Below are positions 1 to 6,154 of a stretch of 6,154 bases of DNA, in pieces. The notes under the pieces were generated by a model. That model saw nothing but the letters and a program-made list of their open reading frames with translations. It was not told the origin of the DNA and did no database searches. Numbering within the stretch: position 1 is the first letter of the stretch; every line of letters begins with the position of its first letter. The position numbers and the translations under genes are program-made. Source of the stretch: Bacteroidota bacterium (GTDB lineage: Bacteria; Bacteroidota; Bacteroidia; Bacteroidales; P3); contig JAUNWC010000105.1 of assembly GCA_030540495.1 (NCBI GenBank), forward strand, positions 1 to 6,154, in the 5' to 3' direction.

Positions 1-470
1 AGTATAAGAATACTAATGGTAGATTTTGTTCTTCCATAGATTCTCTTATAGATTTTGCAAAAGAGGGAAGGGCTCTTTTGATTAAGAAAACTGGTAGTGT
101 GCCTGATAATATGACTGAGGCTGAGGCATTGGCAAAGGGTATATTGAAGAGAGATACCACAGTAGTTAATCCTTTGGACAAGTTATATGACGAAGGCAAA
201 CTAATAACTCCTAAGGAAAAAATAGACGACCTTAAATACATTCCTTTCTCTAATAAAGAGGAGTTTATTGCCGGTGCTGATGTTATAGACAAGGGAGGTA
301 TTCCTGTGGCTGTGTTTGAGGTAAAGGCTCCAATAGAATCCTATACTAAGGGTATGGACGAGCAAATGGTTATCAACCTTAAAGCCGAATTGGAAGACAG
401 AGAAAATGGTTATGCAGGTTACAAAGTAGGTTCCTTAGACCAAACAATAACGGATGGTAACTGGGAGTAG
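1..470 (+). CDS. Conserved Bacteroidales hypothetical protein, C-terminal part (5' end outside window)
   Basis: The reading frame is open from base 3 to the TAG at 468-470, giving 155 visible residues. A TTG at base 78 could be read as a start, but coding-like sequence continues upstream of it (YKNTNGRFCSSIDSLIDFAK), so the gene almost certainly begins before the window. Landmarks in the fragment are NGRFCSSIDSLIDF (residues 5-18), GSVPDNMTEAEALAKGILKRD (31-51), YIPFS (79-83), FEVKAPIESY (105-114) and the ending GYKVGSLDQTITDGNWE. From memory this matches a conserved Bacteroidales hypothetical of about 200 residues with an N-terminal membrane anchor; that anchor would be in the missing part and is not seen here. 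The visible part has no membrane segment, is fairly charged, and is probably the soluble domain. No catalytic motif is recognisable and I assign no function. It leads a same-strand run and is separated from the DUF3822 gene by 39 nt. Confidence 0.8.
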   Translation, partial: YKNTNGRFCSSIDSLIDFAKEGRALLIKKTGSVPDNMTEAEALAKGILKRDTTVVNPLDKLYDEGKLITPKEKIDDLKYIPFSNKEEFIAGADVIDKGGIPVAVFEVKAPIESYTKGMDEQMVINLKAELEDRENGYAGYKVGSLDQTITDGNWE

Positions 471-509
471 TTTCCTTTGTTTCACAGAGTAAGAAGTTAA
501 ATTTATACT

Positions 510-1343
510 ATGAATACGTTTAAATTAGTAAATTTTTGGAAAACAGAATCTAATATAGTTACTAATGAGACAAATCTATCCATTTGCCTTACGGCAAGTG
601 GATTTTGTTTTGCCTTAATAGATAAGTCTTTTAGATTGCAGTGTATAGGAGAGTTTGAAACCGACCTCAATAGCGGAATAACTCAAACGATAGTAAATTT
701 AAAAGCCTGTTTTACTTCCATAGGAATACATATATTTAACTTCCAAAATACTCGTATAGTTTGTCCTACAAGCAAGGATGTTTGGGTGCCTTACAAACTC
801 TATGATGCTTCTCAGAACAAAACCTATCTTAGCCAAACCAATAAAATATCTACTACTGATACCATTATAGCAAATACAAGTACAAAATTGGAGGCAGAGA
901 ATATTTTTGCTTTTCAACAACACATACATAGCGGTTTGAAGGTCCTTATGCCAAAGGCTGTTTTTGTTTCTCCTGCTCAGGTTTTGGCTGAATATGCTTT
1001 TGATATAGCCTCTTTGAAACAAAATACATTGCTTGTATATAAGAAGGAAAATTCTTGCCAAGTTGCTTTGTTTAAGGGAGATAGTTTTGTTCTTACAAAT
1101 ACTTTTTCTTATTCTACTCCAGAGGATATGATATACTTTATTCTCAATATCTTACAACATACTTCTGTTAATAGTGGAGAGGTTTGTGTTGTCCTAACGG
1201 GCGAAAACTATACAGAAAAGGAATTATCTTTTTTGCAAAAATTCCTAAACGAAGTTGCCTTTGCAAATATGGGGGAAAACATTGTTATTCCAAGCGAATT
1301 TAATGATGTAGATTTGCAAAAATATTTTATGATTCTTGCTTAA
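510..1343 (+). CDS. DUF3822 family protein (probable actin-like ATPase fold)
   Basis: This 277-residue protein looks like the Bacteroidetes-restricted DUF3822 family. The function is unknown; I recall that structural comparison places the family in the actin-like ATPase (ASKHA) fold, as in PilM and FtsA. Supporting segments are LSICLTASGFCFALIDKS (residues 23-40, resembling a first beta-hairpin of such folds) and DSFVLTNTFSYSTPEDMIYF (191-210), followed by the helical NILQHTS and the strand VCVVLTG (225-231). The last segment is typical of how these proteins end before a final helix and strand. No signal peptide or membrane helix is apparent, so it should be cytoplasmic. No clear nucleotide-binding DxG or phosphate loop is evident, so ATPase activity is not established. 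It begins at ATG 510 without a strong Shine-Dalgarno, 39 nt after the preceding gene, and ends in TAA 24 nt before rsmD. I recall the DUF3822-rsmD pairing as common in Bacteroidales, which supports the family call. Confidence 0.82.
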   Translation: MNTFKLVNFWKTESNIVTNETNLSICLTASGFCFALIDKSFRLQCIGEFETDLNSGITQTIVNLKACFTSIGIHIFNFQNTRIVCPTSKDVWVPYKLYDASQNKTYLSQTNKISTTDTIIANTSTKLEAENIFAFQQHIHSGLKVLMPKAVFVSPAQVLAEYAFDIASLKQNTLLVYKKENSCQVALFKGDSFVLTNTFSYSTPEDMIYFILNILQHTSVNSGEVCVVLTGENYTEKELSFLQKFLNEVAFANMGENIVIPSEFNDVDLQKYFMILA

Positions 1344-1357
1344 TTTCGTCAATAAAA

Positions 1358-1364
1358 TTAGGAG
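1358..1364 (+). promoter_or_regulatory. Shine-Dalgarno-like site of rsmD
   Basis: TTAGGAG lies only 3 nt before ATG 1368. It is one of the few purine-rich sites in this run of genes, which otherwise lacks clear ribosome binding sites, as is usual in Bacteroidetes. The spacing is shorter than ideal, so its contribution is uncertain. The start itself is fixed mainly by the conserved N-terminus. Confidence 0.45.
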
Positions 1365-1367
1365 TAT

Positions 1368-1907
1368 ATGAGAATAGTAGCAGGCGAACTTAGAGGTAGA
1401 AGACTTAACCCTCCTTCTAACATAGAGGTAAGACCGACAACGGATTTTGCTAAGGAGAGTTTGTTTAATATTCTCAGACATAAGATAGATTTTGAGCAGT
1501 GTGTAGCCTTAGATATATTTTGTGGTACGGGAGGCATAGGTTTTGAATTTGTATCACGTGGCATAAAACAGGTTACCTCTGTTGATGTAAATCCCAAGTG
1601 CATTGCTTTTATTAACAAAACAAAGGAGCAGTTTGGCGTAAATAATCTTTTTGCTCTGCGACAGGATGCTTTTGTTTATCTAAAAAGGAGTAAGATGAGT
1701 TTTGACGTTGTCTTTGCTGACCCTCCATACGATATGAAAGATTTTGACCTTGTGCCAGATATGGTTCTTTCTTCTTTTGTTAAGCCGGGTGGTTGGTTTG
1801 TTTTGGAACACTCCAAAAAACGTTCTTATACCAAGAATCCTTATTTTGTAGAGCAAAGACATTACGGCAAAGTAAATTTCTCTTTCTTTCAAATACCAGA
1901 AGAATAG
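1368..1907 (+). CDS. rsmD: 16S rRNA (guanine(966)-N(2))-methyltransferase RsmD
   Basis: RsmD transfers a methyl group from S-adenosylmethionine to N2 of G966 in 16S rRNA during small-subunit assembly in the cytoplasm. The 179-residue protein has the family's usual length and motifs in order. The N-terminal MRIVAGELRGRRL is at residues 1-13 and RPTTDFAKESLFNIL at 22-36. The SAM-binding motif I, LDIFCGTGGIGFEFVSRG, is at 48-65, and the acidic loop VDVNP at 72-76. The catalytic DPPY motif that positions the target amino group is at 118-121. The ending includes YGKVNFSFF at 166-174, matching the conserved end of the Rossmann sheet. ATG 1368 is chosen because MRI-GG/AG is the family's start and an AGGAG lies just upstream. 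The gene sits 24 nt after the DUF3822 gene and 15 nt before the acyltransferase gene, so co-transcription is likely. All key residues are present. Confidence 0.96.
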   Translation: MRIVAGELRGRRLNPPSNIEVRPTTDFAKESLFNILRHKIDFEQCVALDIFCGTGGIGFEFVSRGIKQVTSVDVNPKCIAFINKTKEQFGVNNLFALRQDAFVYLKRSKMSFDVVFADPPYDMKDFDLVPDMVLSSFVKPGGWFVLEHSKKRSYTKNPYFVEQRHYGKVNFSFFQIPEE

Positions 1908-1922
1908 CATTTTTTTTAGAGA

Positions 1923-2873
1923 ATGACTTCAAAGGAGAAATATTTGTTGTTGGAGCAAGAAGACTTACCTGTTTTTTTGCAGTCGTGGTGGTTGGATATT
2001 GTTTGCGGTGAGCAGTGGGAGGTTTTTCTCTATGAAAGCAAAGGTAATATTTTAGCCGCTTTCCCCTTTTTTAGATACAAAAACTATGGTTTTCTTTCCA
2101 TAATTCCTCCTTTATTAACTCCTGTTTGTGGATGTTATATCAATTATAAATATTGCAAAAACAATATAGAACGATATTCTTTGGAAAATAATTCCACACT
2201 TGCTTTTGCAAAATTCATAGACGAGCAAAAACCTGCAAATTTTGTATATACTCTAAGCCCTGAGAATTTTTTTTCAATGGGTTTTTATTGGCAAAAATTC
2301 CAAACCTCAGTACGTTATACTTATAGAATAGATAATTTGGATGCAAATCTTTGTTTTAAAAATTTTCATAAATCGTTGAGAAAAAGCATTAGAGATGCAG
2401 AAAAAAAACTTTCATTCTCCGAAAACTATAATAGCACCGAAGAGATATACAACTTATTGAAACAAACCTATATAAGACAAAAAACCTCCATTCCTTATTC
2501 CTTTAATATATTCAACAATATAGTCAAGGAGGCAACCAACAGAAATCAAGGTAAGTTGTTTGTAGCCAAAGATAATAATCAACATATTAACGGAGCAATT
2601 TTTATTCTTTGGGACAAAAATACCTGTTATAATCTTATAGGAGGCATAGCAAATGATAGTTTGCAAAATGATGTTATGGCTTTTCTTACTTGGAATGCTA
2701 TAAAATATGCTTGCACCTTAGGAGTAAAAGTCTTTGATATGGAAGGTTCTATGATAAAAGGAGTAGAGCATCATTTTCGCTTATATAATACAAAAAGAGT
2801 GTCTTATCTTGTTATAAATAAGGAGTATTCTCTTTTATATAAATGTTTAAGAAAGATTAAAAACAATTTCTAA
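1923..2873 (+). CDS. FemAB/GNAT-like acyltransferase family protein
   Basis: This 316-residue protein has the architecture of FemAB-like members of the GNAT superfamily (acetyltransferase_6 type). The features read from the sequence are a central FHKSLRKSIRDAEKK (residues 148-162), resembling the basic helix of FemAB-like proteins, then a predicted helix around EEIYNLLKQTYIR (173-185). A core strand pair follows: KLFVAKDNNQHINGAIFILW (211-230), then YNLIGGIANDS (236-246). Next come the helix MAFLTWNAIKYACTLG (252-267) and the hallmark strand VKVFDMEGS (268-276), with IKGVEHHFRLYNTKRVSYL (278-296) near the end. Family members transfer aminoacyl or acyl groups to cell-wall precursors, lipids or glycans; the substrate here cannot be read. 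No signal peptide or membrane segment is evident, so it is probably cytoplasmic. It begins 15 nt after rsmD, and its TAA stop overlaps the rlmH ATG by one base, implying coupled translation. The body is noticeably A/T-rich, with two 8-base homopolymers (2267-2274 and 2401-2408). The start could also be TTG 1944. Confidence 0.78.
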   Translation: MTSKEKYLLLEQEDLPVFLQSWWLDIVCGEQWEVFLYESKGNILAAFPFFRYKNYGFLSIIPPLLTPVCGCYINYKYCKNNIERYSLENNSTLAFAKFIDEQKPANFVYTLSPENFFSMGFYWQKFQTSVRYTYRIDNLDANLCFKNFHKSLRKSIRDAEKKLSFSENYNSTEEIYNLLKQTYIRQKTSIPYSFNIFNNIVKEATNRNQGKLFVAKDNNQHINGAIFILWDKNTCYNLIGGIANDSLQNDVMAFLTWNAIKYACTLGVKVFDMEGSMIKGVEHHFRLYNTKRVSYLVINKEYSLLYKCLRKIKNNF

Positions 2874-3346
2874 TGAATATAAAATTACTTGTTGTTGGCA
2901 AGACCCTTAAAGGATTTATAAACGAAGGAGTGGAAGAATATGTTAAAAGATTGAAACATTATACCAATTTTAGCATAGAGGTTATAACGGATGTAAAAAA
3001 TCCTTCCGCTCTTTCCAAACAACAATTGCAAAAACAAGAGGCTATTTTGATAGAAAAACATATAGGCAAGGATGATTTTGTAATCATTTTGGACGAAAAT
3101 GGCAAGGAATATAAGTCAATAGAATTTGCTAATATGTTACAACAAAAAATGAATCTTTCTCTTAAATCTTTGGTTTTTGTTGTGGGAGGAGCATATGGCT
3201 TTTCGCAAGAAATAAAAACAAAATACAGCAACAAAATTTCCCTTTCCAAAATGACTTTTTCTCATCAAATGGTAAGGCTTTTTTTTGTAGAACAACTTTA
3301 TAGAGAATTTACCATCCTAAACAACGAGCCCTACCATAACGAATAA
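2873..3346 (+). CDS. rlmH: 23S rRNA (pseudouridine(1915)-N(3))-methyltransferase RlmH
   Basis: RlmH (formerly YbeA) is a homodimeric SPOUT-class enzyme. It methylates N3 of pseudouridine 1915 in helix 69 of 23S rRNA, acting late on assembled 70S ribosomes. The 157-residue length matches the family (155 in E. coli). Motifs are the N-terminal strand IKLLVVGKT (3-11) and EEYVKRLKHY (21-30). DDFVIILDENGKEYKSIEFA (67-86) follows, then the cofactor-binding VFVVGGAYGFS (101-111). The C-terminal knot, ISLSKMTFSHQMVRLFFVEQ (122-141), continues as LYREFTILNNEPYHNE to the end. The terminal PYH is the conserved family tail; the usual following basic residue is Asn here, which I think is tolerated in Bacteroidetes. 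ATG 2873 shares its A with the preceding TAA stop (TAATG), so translation is probably coupled to the acyltransferase gene. It is the last gene of the run and is followed by the hairpin terminator at 3419. Confidence 0.96.
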   Translation: MNIKLLVVGKTLKGFINEGVEEYVKRLKHYTNFSIEVITDVKNPSALSKQQLQKQEAILIEKHIGKDDFVIILDENGKEYKSIEFANMLQQKMNLSLKSLVFVVGGAYGFSQEIKTKYSNKISLSKMTFSHQMVRLFFVEQLYREFTILNNEPYHNE

Positions 3347-3418
3347 AAAATAGTATAAGTTTAAGATAGGTTGAAAATGAGTGTTGTGTTGTAGGTTAGC
3401 ACAAGTTATAATAAAAGG
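3347..3418. other. Non-coding gap after rlmH
   Basis: These 72 bases between the rlmH stop and the terminator stem are A/T-rich with several TTG/GTT runs. I see no tRNA, no ORF of note and no convincing promoter. They probably form the 3' untranslated end of the rlmH transcript, and possibly the far end of alaS readthrough. Confidence 0.5.
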
Positions 3419-3461
3419 GCAGAGTCAAATAAAAAATCTTTTTATTTGACTCTGCTTTTTT
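3419..3461 (+). terminator. Strong intrinsic terminator of the rlmH operon, possibly bidirectional
   Basis: The left arm GCAGAGTCAAATAAAAA (3419-3435) and the right arm TTTTTATTTGACTCTGC (3439-3455) form a perfect 17-bp stem around the 3-nt loop ATC. Six T residues follow directly (3456-3461). This is a textbook Rho-independent terminator for the + strand transcript, 72 nt after the rlmH stop. Read from the - strand, the same stem is followed by CCTTTTATTATAAC, a weaker U-tract. It could therefore also terminate the convergent alaS transcript, whose stop lies about 50 nt away. The A/T-rich top and G/C-containing base of the stem suit either direction. Confidence 0.9.
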
Positions 3462-3512
3462 ATAAAATAACCTGAGGTTGCATCCTGTGGTTGTGAAGCC
3501 TATGGGTTATGG
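3462..3512. repeat. Short imperfect repeats between alaS stop and terminator
   Basis: CCTGAGGTTG (3471-3480) and CCTGTGGTTG (3484-3493) are direct repeats differing at one base, spaced 13 nt start to start. AACCT-G-AGGTT (3469-3479) is also a small dyad with a one-base centre. Next to it, CCTAT (3499-3503) pairs with ATAGG (3515-3519) across the alaS stop codon. All are short and could be chance. On the - strand they would lie in the alaS 3' untranslated region. Confidence 0.35.
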
Positions 3513-6131
3513 TTATAGGATTTCCTTGATTTTGTTTTTAATACATTGTAGGGCTTGGGCAATTCCTTCTTTGTCTTTGCCTCCGGCAGTGGCATAGAAT
3601 TTTTGTCCGCCTCCGCCTCCTTTTATATGCTTTGCTGCTTCTCTTATTATTGCTCCTGCATCTGCTCCTTTTTCTACCAAAGAGTCTGATAGCATAATTG
3701 TCAGCATTATTTTGCCATTGTGTTCATTTGCACCTGCAAAACAAAATTCTTTAAACTCTCTTCTAAACCTATAAGCCAAATCTTTCATAGCATCGGCATC
3801 TATAGGACAAACAGTTTCAAAATAATTTATATTATTTATTTTTTCGGGCTTTTCTTTTAACTTGCTATACACATCAGACAAGGTTTGTTTAGCAAAGTCT
3901 TCCACCTGTTTCTTTAAAGAATGATTTTCTTCTATTGTCTTTTTTATGGAGTTTATCAAATCTGGCGAGGACTCAAAGAAAGATTTGATTTTTATCAAGT
4001 TGTCTTGCAACAAATACAAATAATTCTCAAATTCTTCTCCCGTTACGGCCTCTATTCTACGTATTCCTGCTGCCACAGCACTCTCGCCCACTATCTTAAA
4101 CATACCTATTCTGCCCGTACTCTTTATATGCGTTCCTCCGCACAACTCAACGCTTTCTCCAAAACGTATAACCCTTACCTTATCTCCATATTTTTCTCCA
4201 AACAAAGCCATGGCTCCCATTTTCTTTGCCTCTTGTATAGGAACATTTCTTCCCTCGTTGGCGGGCAAATCTTCCCTTATCATTTGATTAACCATTTTTT
4301 CGGTTTGCCTTATTTGCTCTGTGCTTAGTTTCATAGGAGAAGAGAAGTCAAATCGCAAACGTTTCTCATCCACATAAGAGCCTTTTTGCTCCACATAAGA
4401 GCCTACAACTTTTCTCAAAGCAAAGTGCAACAAGTGGGTAGCCGTATGGTTTCTTTCTATGTTTTCTCTTCTTTTAACATCTACTTGGGCAACAAAAACT
4501 TGATTAACCTCCTTTGGCAATTGCTTAGTAATATGTATGATAAGGTTATTTTCTTTTTTTGTATCTATTATTGTTATATTCTCTTCTTTGCCTTTCAACC
4601 AACCACTATCTCCGACCTGTCCTCCCATTTCTGCATAGAATGGAGTTTTGTCTAATACTATTTGATACAAAGAATCTGTCTTGGTCTTAACTTGTCTATA
4701 TTTTACTATCCTAACTTCTTGCTCTAAAACATCATAGCCCTTAAACTCTACATCCGTAAAATCGGGTATAACCTCCACCCAATCCTCAGAAACTACCTTA
4801 GCGGCATTGCGACTTCTTTCTTTCTGTTTTTTTAGATTTTCTTCAAAGGCAGGCATATCCACCTCTCTGTTTTTCTCTTTTGCCATCAACTCTGTCAAAT
4901 CCACAGGAAAACCATATGTATCAAACAATTCAAAGGCAAAATCTCCGCTTATCTTTCCTTCTTTATGCTCTTCTATGTATTTTTCAAATTTTACTATTCC
5001 ATTGGAAAGAGTTTTCAAAAACGCAGTCTCTTCTTCTCTTATAACTTTTTTTATCAAGTCCTTTCCTTTTTCTAATTCCTTATATTGTTCTCCCATTTGA
5101 GCGACAAGTGTATCTACCAACTCATAAATAAAAGGAGAGGAAAAAGACAGAAAAGTATAACCATATCTTATAGCACGTCTTAGTATTCTTCTTATAACAT
5201 ACCCAGCCTTTGCATTAGAAGGCAACAAACCATCAGCAATAGCAAAAGCCACTGCTCTCAAATGGTCGGCAACCACTCGCATAGCAATATCTTTCTTTTC
5301 ATCTTGCCCATAAATGCTGTTGCTGTTTTTTGCTATTTGTTGAATCAAAGGTTGGAAAACATCAGTATCGTAGTTTGATTTTTTGCCTTGCAAAGCCATA
5401 CACAAACGCTCAAAACCCATACCTGTGTCTATGTTTTTTTCCTTCAGAGGAACAAGTGAGCCATCAGCCAAACGATTGTTTTCCATAAAGACAAGGTTCC
5501 ATATTTCTATAACAAGAGGATTGTCCTTATTTACAAGCATTGCTCCGCTTACTTTTGCTTTTTCTTCTTCGCTCCTTAGGTCAATATGTATTTCTGAACA
5601 TGCTCCACAAGGACCTGTTTCTCCCATTTCCCAAAAATTATCGTGTTTGTTGCCCGATAGTATATGGTCTTCTTTTACCCAAGTTTTCCAATACTCCAAA
5701 GCCTCAGTATCTGGCGGAAGATTTTCCTTGTCGTCTCCTCCAAAATATGTTACATAAAGATTCTTTTCCTCTATGCCATAAACCTTTGTCAATAGTTCCC
5801 AGGCATAAGCAATAGCCTCTTTTTTAAAATAATCTCCAAACGACCAATTGCCCAACATCTCAAACATAGTGTGGTGGTAAGTGTCGTGCCCAACCTCTTC
5901 CAAATCATTATGTTTGCCACTTACTCTCAAACATTTCTGCGCATCAGTAGCACGTTTATAAGGTTTTGTAACATTGCCAAGAAAAATATCTTTGAATTGA
6001 TTCATTCCTGCATTTGTAAATAAAAGAGTAGGGTCGTCTTTTACCACCATAGATGCAGAAGGTACAACGGTATGTCCTTTACTTGCAAAAAAATCTATAA
6101 AAGTCTTTCTTATTTCCTTAGAAGTCATCAT
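3513..6131 (-). CDS. alaS: Alanyl-tRNA synthetase
   Basis: AlaS charges tRNA-Ala with alanine in the cytoplasm, recognising the G3:U70 acceptor pair, and hydrolyses mischarged Ser- and Gly-tRNA-Ala. The 872-residue protein is full length (876 in E. coli). The class II catalytic core comprises PSASMVVKDDPTLLFTNAGM (residues 24-43), KCLRVSGKHNDLEEVGHDTY (66-85), HHTMFEMLGNWSFGDYFK (86-103, motif 2) and DTGMGFERL (235-243, motif 3). GPCGACSEIHID (173-184) is a conserved loop in which the more usual GPCGPCSE has Ala for the second Pro. The editing domain has FYAEMGGQVGDSG (498-510) and metal ligands HTATH (H562, H566) and CGGTH (C664, H668). A probable coiled linker spans about 700-765. The C-Ala domain ends with GGGGGQKFYATAGG (838-851). 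ATG 6131 is preferred over the adjacent ATG 6128 because MMTSKEIR aligns in length with the family's MLTAKEIR start and an AAGAGGAA is well spaced upstream. It is convergent with the rlmH operon and lacks any frameshift. Confidence 0.98.
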   Translation of the reverse strand: MMTSKEIRKTFIDFFASKGHTVVPSASMVVKDDPTLLFTNAGMNQFKDIFLGNVTKPYKRATDAQKCLRVSGKHNDLEEVGHDTYHHTMFEMLGNWSFGDYFKKEAIAYAWELLTKVYGIEEKNLYVTYFGGDDKENLPPDTEALEYWKTWVKEDHILSGNKHDNFWEMGETGPCGACSEIHIDLRSEEEKAKVSGAMLVNKDNPLVIEIWNLVFMENNRLADGSLVPLKEKNIDTGMGFERLCMALQGKKSNYDTDVFQPLIQQIAKNSNSIYGQDEKKDIAMRVVADHLRAVAFAIADGLLPSNAKAGYVIRRILRRAIRYGYTFLSFSSPFIYELVDTLVAQMGEQYKELEKGKDLIKKVIREEETAFLKTLSNGIVKFEKYIEEHKEGKISGDFAFELFDTYGFPVDLTELMAKEKNREVDMPAFEENLKKQKERSRNAAKVVSEDWVEVIPDFTDVEFKGYDVLEQEVRIVKYRQVKTKTDSLYQIVLDKTPFYAEMGGQVGDSGWLKGKEENITIIDTKKENNLIIHITKQLPKEVNQVFVAQVDVKRRENIERNHTATHLLHFALRKVVGSYVEQKGSYVDEKRLRFDFSSPMKLSTEQIRQTEKMVNQMIREDLPANEGRNVPIQEAKKMGAMALFGEKYGDKVRVIRFGESVELCGGTHIKSTGRIGMFKIVGESAVAAGIRRIEAVTGEEFENYLYLLQDNLIKIKSFFESSPDLINSIKKTIEENHSLKKQVEDFAKQTLSDVYSKLKEKPEKINNINYFETVCPIDADAMKDLAYRFRREFKEFCFAGANEHNGKIMLTIMLSDSLVEKGADAGAIIREAAKHIKGGGGGQKFYATAGGKDKEGIAQALQCIKNKIKEIL

Positions 6132-6136
6132 ATTAG

Positions 6137-6144
6137 TTCCTCTT
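6137..6144 (-). promoter_or_regulatory. Shine-Dalgarno-like site of alaS
   Basis: On the - strand AAGAGGAA precedes the tandem ATGATG, with GAGG 7 nt before the first ATG (6131) and 10 nt before the second (6128). The spacing favours the first ATG. Only 23 bases lie upstream in the window, so the alaS promoter is not visible. Confidence 0.55.
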
Positions 6145-6154
6145 ATTCTTTAAT

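Noticed and set aside
173..184. Ala in place of Pro in the AlaS GPCGPCSE loop (residue numbers of AlaS)
   Set aside because: Cysteines, Ser and Glu are retained and every other catalytic and editing motif is intact, so loss of function is not indicated.
476..505. Possible Bacteroidetes promoter before the DUF3822 gene: TTTG (476-479), 18 nt, TAAATTTA (498-505), close to the TAnnTTTG consensus
   Set aside because: The last consensus base is wrong, the spacing is short, and transcription would begin at about the start codon. In AT-rich DNA such matches are common, and the gene fits better as part of an operon.
699..1061. 120-codon open frame antisense to the DUF3822 gene
   Set aside because: It lies wholly opposite a well-supported gene, its translation has no recognisable domain and the composition of a shadow frame, and no start signal is evident.
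1923..1936. Near-identical gene starts: ATGACTTCAAAGGA in the acyltransferase gene and ATGACTTCTAAGGA in alaS
   Set aside because: The match covers only about 14 bases, both encode the common start MTSKE, and the genes are unrelated. I regard it as chance.
5383..5757. Plus-strand open frames opposite alaS (also at 3921-4328, 4386-4655, 4807-5100 and 5540-5815)
   Set aside because: They are Ser/Phe/Leu-rich shadows of the intact alaS gene, with no family features.

Overview
This AT-rich window looks like ordinary core chromosome of a Bacteroidetes bacterium, most likely a Bacteroidales member. The grounds are a DUF3822-family protein next to rsmD, a Bacteroidales-type conserved hypothetical upstream, Bacteroidetes-like RsmD, RlmH and AlaS sequences, and mostly weak Shine-Dalgarno signals. 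I cannot name the genus from sequence alone. I see no mobile element, tRNA, rRNA, CRISPR array or phage gene.

Left part (1-3346, + strand): five genes run head to tail. They are the 3' end of a conserved hypothetical, a DUF3822 protein with a probable actin-like ATPase fold, rsmD (16S rRNA m2G966 methyltransferase), a FemAB/GNAT-like acyltransferase, and rlmH (23S rRNA m3Psi1915 methyltransferase). The gaps are 39, 24 and 15 nt, then a 1-nt TAATG overlap, so this is probably one transcript. It joins two ribosome-modifying enzymes, one acting on each subunit, with three genes of uncertain role.

Middle (3347-3512): the gap between the convergent genes holds one very strong intrinsic terminator, a perfect 17-bp stem with a 3-nt loop and a T6 tail. 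It ends the left operon and could also serve the opposing alaS. Short imperfect repeats and small dyads lie between it and the alaS stop.

Right part (3513-6131, - strand): a complete alaS encodes alanyl-tRNA synthetase with catalytic, editing and C-Ala regions intact. A Shine-Dalgarno-like AAGAGGAA precedes its start, and its promoter lies outside the window.

The common theme is translation: tRNA charging on one strand and rRNA modification on the other. I found no convincing new system. The most worthwhile unknowns are the DUF3822 protein, the truncated hypothetical before it, and the FemAB-like gene coupled to rlmH.
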